Below, in pieces: positions 51,305-59,641 of a stretch of DNA of 64,000 nucleotides. Position 1 is the stretch's first letter, and every line of letters begins with the position of its first letter. The notes below the pieces were generated by a model, which was not told the DNA's origin, made no database searches, and worked only from the letters and a program-made list of their open reading frames with translations. The position numbers and the translations under genes were made by a program. Origin of the DNA: Planctomycetota bacterium (lineage in GTDB: Bacteria; Planctomycetota; J058; JAJDCP01); assembly GCA_029260765.1 (NCBI GenBank), contig JAJDCP010000086.1, positions 1 through 64,000 on the forward strand. The letters run 5' to 3'.

Positions 51305-51978
51305 CAGCCGGGCACTCCATGGAGCAGCAGGTGGGATACAGGCCCTGCGTGCAGCTCGAGCACGATCAAACGGGCGGTGTAACCCAGCTCGAAATGCTCG
51401 GCCCGGTAGCCACTGATCATCGCACCATCGTAGTCGAGCCTCAACTGCCTCCAACAGATCCCTGAGCTCGCATGGTGGACGGCCACGGGCCGCTGGCTCT
51501 GGGGATCGAAGGTCAGCTCCTCAAAGTCCTGCTCACCCAGGCGCAGCGACCACTCTCCGCTCTCGAGCTGATACAGCGCCGCCCGACGGCTCGGGCTCTT
51601 CAGGAACACGCAACGCACATCTTCGAACAGACCTTCGGTAAGAAAGCTGTCGGGCAGCCCAGAGGTGTTCTGCACCACGTTGACTTTGCCGGGCTGTGTC
51701 TGCTGCAGGTCGAACAGCGTGCCGCCAAAATCGGTCATCGCGACCATGCGCAAGGCATGGGGCCGACTGACCATCACATAGGCGGTGAAATCGAGATCGC
51801 CCGCAGTGGACTGGACCAGGCCTCGCAAGAGCACGCGAAAGCTCTCGGGAAACTGCGCGCCAGCCCGGGCCCGCAGGGCATCGGCCAGCGGAACATCGTC
51901 CACCGGCCGGCCCTCGATACACGGCGGCCCGGCGGTGCAACCGACGAAGCAAAATGCGAACAACAGATACAGGCGCAT
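51304..51978 (-). CDS. DUF3261-like lipoprotein, first gene of the exporter operon
   Basis: A 224-residue lipoprotein. MRLYLLFAFCFVGC is a type II signal with the lipidated Cys at 14. The mature part is a beta-rich LolA/DUF3261-like half-barrel (FTAYVMVSRPHALRMVAMTDFGGTL is split over two strands). Such lipoproteins occur with aryl-polyene genes and probably help move the lipid product to the outer membrane. AGGGAG precedes the ATG. A promoter lies 30-58 bases upstream. The family call is from pattern recognition only. Confidence 0.72.
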   Translation of the reverse strand: MRLYLLFAFCFVGCTAGPPCIEGRPVDDVPLADALRARAGAQFPESFRVLLRGLVQSTAGDLDFTAYVMVSRPHALRMVAMTDFGGTLFDLQQTQPGKVNVVQNTSGLPDSFLTEGLFEDVRCVFLKSPSRRAALYQLESGEWSLRLGEQDFEELTFDPQSQRPVAVHHASSGICWRQLRLDYDGAMISGYRAEHFELGYTARLIVLELHAGPVSHLLLHGVPG

Positions 51979-52007
51979 AGAACGGCTCCCTGGAACCGTG
52001 GTCCCGC

Positions 52008-52036
52008 ATTCTACCGCAGCGCCCAGGAATCGTAAA
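52008..52036 (-). promoter_or_regulatory. promoter of the lipoprotein-hotdog-GT2-exporter operon
   Basis: On the minus strand: TTTACG, 17 bases, TAGAAT (-35 four of six, -10 five of six), ending 29 bases before the lipoprotein ATG. Confidence 0.5.
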
Positions 52037-52128
52037 CCCCTGGCACTGCGGCCACACCGGGCTTGAAACAAGCGCTCCAACAAACCGACGCGGCCTGCGT
52101 ATCAGGGGCACAGCTTGGGAGGTACATC

Positions 52129-53352
52129 ATGCGTCGTTGCTTGTCTGTGCTTGGATTGTCGCTGTTGCTGGCGGCCACTTGTGGGGCCGCCGAGGTACAG
52201 ACGGCTGCCAATGGTTTGACCTATTCGATCCGCGTGCCCAACAACTGGGAAGCCGGTGAACAGCCTCTGATGGTGGTGGGGTTCCACGGTTGGGGGGGCA
52301 ACCACGCGAATTTCATCCGCTCGATGGAGAGCTTTGCTTTCCTCAACAACGCGATCGTGATCGCCCCCGATGCCCCCAAGGCCGCCGCCTGGGAAGAAGC
52401 CGACATCCAACCTGTCGACGAGCTGATCGCCGACCTGCAGAAACGCTACAAGCCCGGGCGCACAGTAGCCTTCGGCTTCTCGCGGGGCGCGTATTTCGCT
52501 TTCGGTTTCGGGCTGACCAAGCCGGAACGGGTACAGGCCGTGGTGCCTCACTCCGGCGGCTTGCTCAAACCTGTGCCTGCTGACGAGGCGGCACATCGGC
52601 AAGTCTTCTACGTGATCCATGGCGATGCAGACAACGTGGTGCCCGTCGACCAGAGCCGTAGCGCCGTCAAGACCCTACAGGACGCCCGCGTGTCGGTCGA
52701 GTACGATGAGATCGCGGGCCTGGCCCATACCGTCGATGCGGCGGCCTGCGCCCGGGCCTTCACCTGGCTGGAGACCCACATGGGGGCTGCGGTTCCCAAG
52801 GTCTCCGATGAAGACGCGGCGGCGCACATCGAGGCGATCGAAGACCTGGTGGACGCTGAAGACTATGCCGGGGCCGCCAGCAGGTGGTCCGAGCTCGAGG
52901 GAGTCTCGTCGGCGATGACCAGCAAAGTGGCCAAGCTGGCCCGTGCCCACCTCAAGCTGGACGACGATGGGCTCGCCGTCGCTGCCATCGAAGTCTGTGG
53001 CAGCCTGGCCGCCGACGGTCTGGCCGTGCTCAAGAAGATCAAGGGCCGCGACGAAACGCGTGCCATCGCAGCCGCGGAAGCCTTGGGACGCTGTGGAGAG
53101 CGGAAGGCCGCCAGCGCCTTGGGCAAGCTGCTCGATGCCGACTCCGAAGCCGTCGCGGTGGCAGCAGCCGCGGGTTTGCAAGAGCTGGCTGGAGACGAAG
53201 CGCTGAAAGTGCTGATCGATGGCCTGGATGACTTCGAGGACAAGCCCGAGCATGCCGAGCGTTGTGAGGCCATCAGTGAAGCCCTCGCAGCCCTCAGTGG
53301 CGAGAGCTGGGAGACGGCCAAAGAATGGAAAGCCTGGGCCCGCCAGCGCTGA
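52129..53352 (+). CDS. secreted alpha/beta hydrolase with C-terminal HEAT-like repeats
   Basis: A 407-residue exported protein (signal peptide ending near 21, CGAAE). Residues about 25-220 are an esterase/PHB-depolymerase-like alpha/beta hydrolase: HGWGGNH as the oxyanion region, S118 in GFSRGAY as nucleophile, D168 in GDADNVVP and H200 in LAHTVD. Residues about 225-405 are HEAT/armadillo-like helices, an unusual fusion that probably adds a docking surface. GGGAGG lies six bases before the ATG. It is divergent from the lipoprotein operon and 184 bases upstream of the tyrosinase cassette. Confidence 0.85.
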   Translation: MRRCLSVLGLSLLLAATCGAAEVQTAANGLTYSIRVPNNWEAGEQPLMVVGFHGWGGNHANFIRSMESFAFLNNAIVIAPDAPKAAAWEEADIQPVDELIADLQKRYKPGRTVAFGFSRGAYFAFGFGLTKPERVQAVVPHSGGLLKPVPADEAAHRQVFYVIHGDADNVVPVDQSRSAVKTLQDARVSVEYDEIAGLAHTVDAAACARAFTWLETHMGAAVPKVSDEDAAAHIEAIEDLVDAEDYAGAASRWSELEGVSSAMTSKVAKLARAHLKLDDDGLAVAAIEVCGSLAADGLAVLKKIKGRDETRAIAAAEALGRCGERKAASALGKLLDADSEAVAVAAAAGLQELAGDEALKVLIDGLDDFEDKPEHAERCEAISEALAALSGESWETAKEWKAWARQR

Positions 53353-53536
53353 CCCCGCCTGCGTGAGAAACTATCTTCCCTGCGCAGCCCTGCCCGGCAA
53401 AGAAACGGCCCGTGCGCCGTTTTCCATCGCTATACTGTACCATAAGCGTAAGCATTGCCTCGCACAGGCCGCGCATCCAGCCGGAGTTGCGCGAGCATCT
53501 ATTGGTGTGGTGAGCTTCCACAAATGGTGAATCCGC

Positions 53537-53914
53537 ATGGCAGACTCCGACGAAAAAGTGACTCTCGACCGCACCGAGAAGAAAGACATGCCGCTGCGCA
53601 TCAAGAGCGGCAGGATGTACCGGATCACAGTCAAGGTCTTCAATGTCAAGATCGAGCTCCACTGCGATCCCGATGATCCGGCCCGCACAGACGACTCCGC
53701 GACCCTCGAAAGCACAGATGGCGCGTACAAGAAGACGGTGCAATGGACCGACGGCGAAAAGGTCGAGAACGGAGTGATCCTCAAGTTCTCGGACGTGCAG
53801 CCCGAGAAGTTCTACAACCTGCTGATCGACCAGGGTGCAGAGGGTGAGCCCTTCTACGCCTTCAAGAACGTCGAAGCGACCAAAGAGCTTCTCAAGACAC
53901 ACATGAGCGCCTGA
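53537..53914 (+). CDS. small beta-rich protein, first gene of the tyrosinase cassette
   Basis: An unrecognised 125-residue cytoplasmic protein with alternating strands (MYRITVKVFNVKIELHCD, YKKTVQW, VILKFSDVQPEKFYNLLID) and a GAEGEPFYAFKNV end. The style recalls short beta proteins encoded beside VgrG or PAAR-linked cargo genes in type VI loci, but that is memory of pattern, not a match. No signal peptide is present. Its ATG lacks a strong ribosome binding site. The tyrosinase gene starts 36 bases after its stop. Confidence 0.72.
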   Translation: MADSDEKVTLDRTEKKDMPLRIKSGRMYRITVKVFNVKIELHCDPDDPARTDDSATLESTDGAYKKTVQWTDGEKVENGVILKFSDVQPEKFYNLLIDQGAEGEPFYAFKNVEATKELLKTHMSA

Positions 53915-53950
53915 AGCACCACTCGCCTGCCGAGCAAAGGAAGAGATTCC

Positions 53951-55513
53951 ATGCCCAATAACAACAATGACCAGGTGAAGAAGAAGAAGAAGGTCGTCCT
54001 GTACCCGGGACACTTCGTCAACGCGGACTACGAGGCTCTTAAAGAGACCTACATCTTCTTAGATACGCCAGGCGACAACCGCTTCGAGATGTTGAACCGC
54101 TGGAAGACCAGCGCCACCGGCCGCGCCGGGCGGCTGCTGGAGGACACGGAATACAACTTCTGGTACAGCAAGGAAGAACGCGAGAAGTCCTGGGTCGAAA
54201 AGAACCTCACCGAGGCGCTCTGCACCAAGGTCAAAACGGGCAAGGTCCAAAACGGCGTGATCGAGGTGAAGCTGCCCAACAAGCCGACCTTCGAGGTGCA
54301 GATCAACAACAGCGACAAGGCCACGGCACAGTACCTGGGTTGGACGCCCTCCCCGTGCAAGCTGAAGATGGCCTCCGGCGCGACCGCGACCAAGGTCGTC
54401 TTGCGGGTCAAAGACGCGACGACCGGTGGCAAGCTCTCGTTCTACAAGAGCTTGACCGACGCGCCCACCGACACGCTTGAGCTCGAGGTTCCCAAGGGCG
54501 GCACGGTCGACTTCTTGATGGCTGGCAAGTACCCCCATGCGAGCTCGGCTGACAAAGACACTGAGCTCGAGGTGGTCGAGTTCGGCAGCGTGCGTACCAG
54601 CCACAAGCTGATGGTGCGCATCCGCAAGAACGCCAACGGCCTGAGCGGGCCCGAGCGAGACCGCTACTTGCGGGCGCTCAAGGCAGTCAACACCAAAGGT
54701 ATCTTCCAGCAGCTGCGCACTCTGCACCGTAGCGAATCGAGCGGGCAGGCGCATGGCGATGCGGGCTTTTTGCCCTGGCACCGTGCGTTCACACTCGACC
54801 TCGAGCGCGAAATGCAGAAGACGGACCCGAGCGTCTCGTTGAACTACTGGCGTTTTGATCAGGCCAGCCCGAAGTTGTTCCAAGAGAACTTCATGGGCAA
54901 GAACGACGCCAAGGGAGACCTGAAGTTTGCCTCGGGCAACCCGCTCGATAACTGGATGATCGACGGCACCCCCGGCATCGAACGCAGCCCGAGAACCGGT
55001 TTCGATACCGACAAGGTTCCGCCCAGCGTGCGTTCGGAGGCCGACACTCTGGCGCTGGGAACCAGCTACTCCAGCTTCCGTTCGATGGAGGGCAACCCGC
55101 ACGGTACGGCGCATACCCGCTGGGCCGGCTTCCTGCGCTCGATCAGCACAGCGGCCAAAGACCCGCTCTTCTTCATGCTGCACTGCAATGTCGACCGCTT
55201 GTGGGCGAAGTGGCAGGCACAGAACAAAGACCGCTATGATGCCGACAAGACTGGCTACGACTCGGGCAGCCGCCGGATCGGGCACAACAAAGACGACACG
55301 ATGTGGCCCTGGAACGGGGATGGCAGCCGCATCACCGAGGATGATGGTGGGGGCATCACGGGCAAGGCGCCCCGGCCCAATTTCGTCCGCTCCGATTGCA
55401 CTGAGGCGCCGCCCGTCAAGCCGAAAGTGAAGGACCTGTTCGATTACCAGGGCAAGAAGGCCGCCAAAGACCGGCTCGGCTTCGACTACGATGATGTGCC
55501 CTACACACCCTGA
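53951..55513 (+). CDS. tyrosinase-family type 3 copper protein with an extra N-terminal domain
   Basis: A 520-residue protein. The tyrosinase domain (about 225-430) keeps all six copper ligands. CuA is H259 (LRTLHRS), H268 (AHGD) and H277 (PWHRAF). CuB is H384 and H388 (NPHGTAH) and H411 (FFMLHCNVDRLW). Such enzymes oxidise phenols to o-quinones. Residues 1-215 form an additional beta-rich domain not found in plain bacterial tyrosinases, and the last 90 residues are a possible cap. No Sec or Tat signal is seen, and the N-terminus is KKKKK-rich. AGGAAGAG precedes the ATG. Downstream are HEAT and SCO-like genes, which suggests a dedicated maturation set. Confidence 0.93.
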   Translation: MPNNNNDQVKKKKKVVLYPGHFVNADYEALKETYIFLDTPGDNRFEMLNRWKTSATGRAGRLLEDTEYNFWYSKEEREKSWVEKNLTEALCTKVKTGKVQNGVIEVKLPNKPTFEVQINNSDKATAQYLGWTPSPCKLKMASGATATKVVLRVKDATTGGKLSFYKSLTDAPTDTLELEVPKGGTVDFLMAGKYPHASSADKDTELEVVEFGSVRTSHKLMVRIRKNANGLSGPERDRYLRALKAVNTKGIFQQLRTLHRSESSGQAHGDAGFLPWHRAFTLDLEREMQKTDPSVSLNYWRFDQASPKLFQENFMGKNDAKGDLKFASGNPLDNWMIDGTPGIERSPRTGFDTDKVPPSVRSEADTLALGTSYSSFRSMEGNPHGTAHTRWAGFLRSISTAAKDPLFFMLHCNVDRLWAKWQAQNKDRYDADKTGYDSGSRRIGHNKDDTMWPWNGDGSRITEDDGGGITGKAPRPNFVRSDCTEAPPVKPKVKDLFDYQGKKAAKDRLGFDYDDVPYTP

Positions 55514-55588
55514 GCCGACGAGCGCGCACCAGCTGCGCGAGCAGAGAAACCGAACCGGAACAGAGCCCGGCCGATACGAGGAACCGCC

Positions 55589-56401
55589 ATGCTGAACCCC
55601 GACATGCCGACTGAGGCGCTGATCCAGATTCTGGGCGATCCCGGCCAGCCTGGTGCCACGCGCCAGGACGCGATCGACCTGATCGACGAACGGGCGCTGC
55701 TCGGTCCAAGTTTCAGCCCGCACAAGCCGGATTACACGGTCGCCCTGCGTTCGGCGGGCACGGCCGAGGACGACGAGGTGCTGAAGCTGCTCGCGTTGCA
55801 GAACCTGTGCATGGCCAAAGACCGACCGACCCAGAAGAGCCTGATCGCAGGCCTCGAAGATCCCTCCGTCGCCCATGTCCCTGCCGAGACTGCGCTGCGC
55901 TTCCTCAGCTATGACGTGCATGCCGGCGTCTACCCCATCGCGCGCCAGTACGCCGCGACGCCTCCGAATGACGACGCGCAGTACCAGGCGATGCGCATCC
56001 TGGGCTCAGACCCGGATTCGGTGGAGATCTTCGCCACCATTCTTGCCGATACCAGCGAGGACCTGCGCGCACGCAGGTTGTCGTCCGCCTGTCTGATGAA
56101 CCTCGATCCCGAGCGCTACGTGGTCGCGGCCAAGACGATTGCCGCAGATGCCGCAGACGAAGAAGAGATCCGCACGGCGGTGATCAGCGCCCTGGTCAGT
56201 GCCGAGACCTCACCCGAAGACCAGGAGCTGCGCGATATGGCCCAGGCCGTCAGCGAAGACCCCAGCGCCAACGAGACCATGCAGCGCTGCGCGAAGCTGA
56301 TTTTCGCCCGCACTCCCGGCCCCCAGCCCGAAGAGGATGAAGAGGCGGTCGCCGATGCCGGCAGCGAAGAGCCGACCGACGGAGATGCTGCAAGCGCATG
56401 A
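55589..56401 (+). CDS. HEAT-like repeat protein between tyrosinase and SCO genes
   Basis: A 270-residue acidic, all-helical protein with repeated two-helix units (TEALIQILGDPGQPGATRQD, LLALQNLC, TALRFLSYD, RRLSSACLMNLDPE) and an acidic tail. No catalytic motif or signal peptide is present. CGAGGAAC precedes the ATG. Its stop overlaps the SCO-fusion start (ATGA), so the two products are made together. A docking or assembly role for the tyrosinase is the natural inference. Confidence 0.78.
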   Translation: MLNPDMPTEALIQILGDPGQPGATRQDAIDLIDERALLGPSFSPHKPDYTVALRSAGTAEDDEVLKLLALQNLCMAKDRPTQKSLIAGLEDPSVAHVPAETALRFLSYDVHAGVYPIARQYAATPPNDDAQYQAMRILGSDPDSVEIFATILADTSEDLRARRLSSACLMNLDPERYVVAAKTIAADAADEEEIRTAVISALVSAETSPEDQELRDMAQAVSEDPSANETMQRCAKLIFARTPGPQPEEDEEAVADAGSEEPTDGDAASA

Positions 56402-57570
56402 GCCAGAGCAAGCCACACAGCTGCTGTGGCGGCGGCGCCCCACAGCTACAGAGCCAAGAGCAGCTGATCGCCCTGGTCGAGAAGGTGCTACAGAATCCCG
56501 AGCAGCGCATGCAGCTGGTGCCGTTGCTCGAAGAAGTGCATCCGCTCTACCGTGACAAGACCCAGCCGATGATCGCCGACATGCGCGGCTGGATCCTCTT
56601 GGCTTTTGCTGAGGTCGGCCTGCCCGAGGCGGCGCTGCCGTTCGTGCTCGAAGAGCTCGAGTCGGGCATCGAGGGTTACCTGGTCGGTGCTGCGGCCCGG
56701 GCCCTGCGTTCTTTCGAGCAACCCCGGGCAGAGTTTGCGCCCTTCCTGCTGCAGGCCTTCGGCAACACCCGCGACCACGATGAGGCGCTCAGTTTCGACC
56801 ACTACGCCGCCGTCGTGACCCAACCGGGGACAGGAACCACCACCCTGCGGGAGATCGCAACCAGCTTCGGTTGGCTGGGGGCCCATGGAGCGAGCGCCCT
56901 GGAGCCGCTGAAGAAGTTACGCGACGACCCGCTGATAGGCAGTAAGATGGCCACCTGCCTGCAACACTCCATCAGCGCCATCGAGACCGCTGTGGTGGCC
57001 GCCCCCGCAGCTGCGCAGCCCGCAGTGCGTTCGTGCTGCTCGGCGAAAAAGGCAGAACCCCTCGCTGGTCCGGTCGACGAGCAGACCCTGCAAGCGACAG
57101 AGTTGCAGGACCAGGACGGTCGCCGACTGCGCTTCGAGGAGTTCTTCCATGGCCGTCCCAGCGTGGTGGCCTTCTTCTACACGCGCTGTGAGAACTCGCT
57201 GAAGTGCCCCGTCACGATGGCCAAGCTCGCTGGCCTGCAGCGCATGCTTGAAGACGCCGGGCTCGCCGACCAGGTGCGCACGGCGGCACTGACCTACGAC
57301 CCGGTGTACGATATCGCGCCGCGTCTGCGTGACTATGGCGAGAGCCTCGCGATGCGCATGAATGAGAACCACTGCCTGCTGCGTACCACCGGCGATTTCG
57401 GCATCCTGCGCGACTACTTCCAACTCGGCGTCAATTATTCGGGCAGCATCGTCAACCGGCATCGCACCGAGGCATTTCTACTCGACCCGCAGGGCAAGAT
57501 CGTCGACGCGATGACACGTCTGCGCTGGGACGAGCGGACGATCGTCGAGAAGGTGCGTGCGCTGGTTTGA
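56398..57570 (+). CDS. HEAT-SCO1-like fusion with vicinal cysteines, putative copper chaperone
   Basis: A 390-residue protein. An N-terminal CC (C9-C10, SCCGGG) precedes a HEAT-like helical part (about 20-195). A second CC (C213-C214) sits in the linker, and a SCO/SenC thioredoxin fold occupies about 225-390. The SCO copper site is C264 and C270 in RCENSLKCP plus H355 in NRHRTEAFLLDP. The usual spacing is CxxxC, but here it is Cx5C. SCO proteins are normally exported and membrane-anchored. This one has no signal peptide, so it probably loads copper inside the cell. Gene order points to the tyrosinase as client. Confidence 0.85.
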   Translation: MSQSKPHSCCGGGAPQLQSQEQLIALVEKVLQNPEQRMQLVPLLEEVHPLYRDKTQPMIADMRGWILLAFAEVGLPEAALPFVLEELESGIEGYLVGAAARALRSFEQPRAEFAPFLLQAFGNTRDHDEALSFDHYAAVVTQPGTGTTTLREIATSFGWLGAHGASALEPLKKLRDDPLIGSKMATCLQHSISAIETAVVAAPAAAQPAVRSCCSAKKAEPLAGPVDEQTLQATELQDQDGRRLRFEEFFHGRPSVVAFFYTRCENSLKCPVTMAKLAGLQRMLEDAGLADQVRTAALTYDPVYDIAPRLRDYGESLAMRMNENHCLLRTTGDFGILRDYFQLGVNYSGSIVNRHRTEAFLLDPQGKIVDAMTRLRWDERTIVEKVRALV

Positions 57571-57574
57571 GCCG

Positions 57575-59047
57575 ATGAAGAAAGCCGTCCGCTACCTCTT
57601 ACTGCTGCCTGTCTGCCTGGTCCTGGTGATCTGTCTGCGTGCGATGCTGCTCACGAGCCTGCAGATCCCCGCTCCGGCACGCCGCCACCAACTGCCCACA
57701 GCCGACGCCGACGCGGCCGTTCAGCGCCTGGCGAGTGCGGTGCGCATTCCGACCGTCAGCGGAGAGTCCACGCACTTCGAAGCGCTTCACATGTTGCTGA
57801 GGAGCAGCTTTCCAACGGTCTTCGCGCAGCTGCAGGTCGAGACTGTCGCTGAGCACAGCCTGCTGTTGCACTGGCCGGGCAGCGACCCAGCGCTCGATCC
57901 TATCCTGCTGATGTCCCACCTCGATGTGGTGCCCGTTGAGCCGGGCACCGAAGCGGACTGGACCCACCCGCCCTTTGGCGGAGTCGTCGAGCAGGGCTAC
58001 CTCTGGGGCCGCGGGGCGATGGACGACAAGCTGGGAGTGCTCGCCTGCCTCGAGGCCGTCGGGCTCCTGCTCGCCGAAGGGTTCGAGCCGCGCAGGGGCA
58101 TCTGGCTGGCGTTCGGACACGACGAAGAGCGTGGCGGCAACGAGGGCGCCCGCCAGATCGCGGCGGCTTTCGCCGCCCGCGACATCCGCTTCGAGTCGGT
58201 GATCGACGAGGGGCTGCCGATCGCCAAGCCCGGCATGGTTCCCGGCCTCTCGGGGGCCGTCGCGCTCGTCGGCATCGGAGAGAAGGGCTACCTGTCGCTG
58301 GAGTTGACGGTCGAAGGCGCGGGAGGGCACTCATCCTGCCCTCCACCCGAGACCTCGATCGCCATTCTGGGACGCGCTCTGGCTCAGCTCGCTGACCATC
58401 CGATGCCCGCCCGCCTCGACGGCGCCGCAGCCGCGATGGTGGACACTCTGGCACCGGAAATGGACTTCGCCGAACGGATCGCCTTCGCCAACCTCTGGTG
58501 CTTCGACGGACTCGTGCTCGGTCAACTCGAGGCGATTCCACCAGCCAACGCCCTGGTTCGGACGACGGCAGCGGCGACCCTGATCGAAGGAGGTGTGCAG
58601 GACAACGTTCTGCCGCAAAACGCGCGCGCCGTGGTCAATTTCCGCATCCTGCCCGGCGACACCATCGAGCGCGTGATCGCGCACGCCGAGAATGCCATCG
58701 GCGATCCCCGGGTCCGCGTGCAGAAGTTGCCGGGGGACAACTGCGACCCGCCACCTTTGACGAGCACCGCGGCCCCCGCCTACCTGCGCATGGTCCGCAC
58801 CCTGCGGCAGTCGTTCCCCGATGCGTGGGTCGCGCCATCGCTGGTGACGGGCGCCACCGACTCGCGTCACTTCGTCGAGCTCAGCGACAGCATCCTCCGC
58901 GTCTTGCCGGTGCGGGTCGAGCTCTCCGACGCCCCCCGCGTGCATGGCACCGACGAGCGCGTGGCGGTCGAGAGCTACCGCGAGTTGATCGACTTCTTCG
59001 CCCATTGGGTGGCGAACAGCTGCGGCGCTGAAGAGCAGGTTGACTGA
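57575..59047 (+). CDS. M20-family metallopeptidase, carboxypeptidase S-like, paralogue of the one at 2087
   Basis: A 490-residue membrane-anchored (segment about 5-28) zinc exopeptidase. Motifs sit at the same residue numbers as in the paralogue at 2087-3541: H115-D117 in SHLDVVP, D150 in GRGAMDD, E184-E185 in GHDEERGG, and a late GATDSRH. The two proteins share long runs such as VVPVEPGTE and WGRGAMDDK and are clearly duplicates of one ancestor. The ATG at 57575 is four bases after the SCO-fusion stop, so it may be cotranscribed with the copper cassette. A longer start at 57557 would overlap that gene. Confidence 0.9.
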   Translation: MKKAVRYLLLLPVCLVLVICLRAMLLTSLQIPAPARRHQLPTADADAAVQRLASAVRIPTVSGESTHFEALHMLLRSSFPTVFAQLQVETVAEHSLLLHWPGSDPALDPILLMSHLDVVPVEPGTEADWTHPPFGGVVEQGYLWGRGAMDDKLGVLACLEAVGLLLAEGFEPRRGIWLAFGHDEERGGNEGARQIAAAFAARDIRFESVIDEGLPIAKPGMVPGLSGAVALVGIGEKGYLSLELTVEGAGGHSSCPPPETSIAILGRALAQLADHPMPARLDGAAAAMVDTLAPEMDFAERIAFANLWCFDGLVLGQLEAIPPANALVRTTAAATLIEGGVQDNVLPQNARAVVNFRILPGDTIERVIAHAENAIGDPRVRVQKLPGDNCDPPPLTSTAAPAYLRMVRTLRQSFPDAWVAPSLVTGATDSRHFVELSDSILRVLPVRVELSDAPRVHGTDERVAVESYRELIDFFAHWVANSCGAEEQVD

Positions 59048-59052
59048 TCCCC

Positions 59053-59081
59053 TTGCAGCCGACGCTTCGCGGCCGTACCTT
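59053..59081 (+). promoter_or_regulatory. candidate promoter of the NYN gene
   Basis: TTGCAG, 17 bases, TACCTT, ending 19 bases before the GTG start. The hexamers are weak (three of six each), but the spacing is exact and TACCTT recurs upstream of the AI-2E-type gene. Confidence 0.33.
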
Positions 59082-59099
59082 TGGGCCTGAGGGGGGCGC

Positions 59100-59570
59100 G
59101 TGGGATACCTTATCGACGGCAACAATCTGATCCATGCCGTACCGGAATTGCGCGAGGCTTTCGTCGAAGACAGCCCCGAGGCGGGCAAACGCGCGCTGCT
59201 GAACCTGTTGATTCCCTGGGCCGATGCCGAGCGTTGCAAAGTGACCGTGATCTTTGACGGCGGCGATGGACGCCGCAGCAAGGAAACCAACCGCTTCTGG
59301 GTCCAGGAAGAGCCATTCGCCGATCGTGCCTTGATCACCGCCATGCAGCGTGGTCCCTGGACGGTCGTCAGCAGCGACGGTGAGGTCCGCTCCGAGGCGC
59401 ACAGGATGGGATGGAAGACCTTGCACGTGCGCGATTTCGCGCTCAACCTGCTGCCGGACAGCTCGATGGATGACGAGAAGCCCCTGCCGCCGAGCTCAAG
59501 GGCAGAGATCAATGCCTGGCGGCGGTACTTCGCCGAGTTTGCCGACGAATTTGAAAATCTGGAGTTCTAG
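59100..59570 (+). CDS. NYN (YacP-like) domain ribonuclease
   Basis: A 156-residue PIN-like NYN-domain protein, related to YacP/Rae1-type RNases. The N-terminal IDGNNLIHAVPEL block holds the metal-binding Asp (D6) and the NN signature. VTVIFDGGDG holds the next acidic site, and later acidic residues include D95 and D115 in the SSDGEV and VRDF segments. The GTG start is behind GAGGGGGG. It stands alone after the M20 gene, with its own weak promoter. Confidence 0.85.
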   Translation: MGYLIDGNNLIHAVPELREAFVEDSPEAGKRALLNLLIPWADAERCKVTVIFDGGDGRRSKETNRFWVQEEPFADRALITAMQRGPWTVVSSDGEVRSEAHRMGWKTLHVRDFALNLLPDSSMDDEKPLPPSSRAEINAWRRYFAEFADEFENLEF

Positions 59571-59641
59571 GGCGGGGGACCCCTCGCTCAAGCCCAAGCG
59601 GGAATGCATCCCGCACGACAGAGTCCCAGCGGAGGTCCCGG

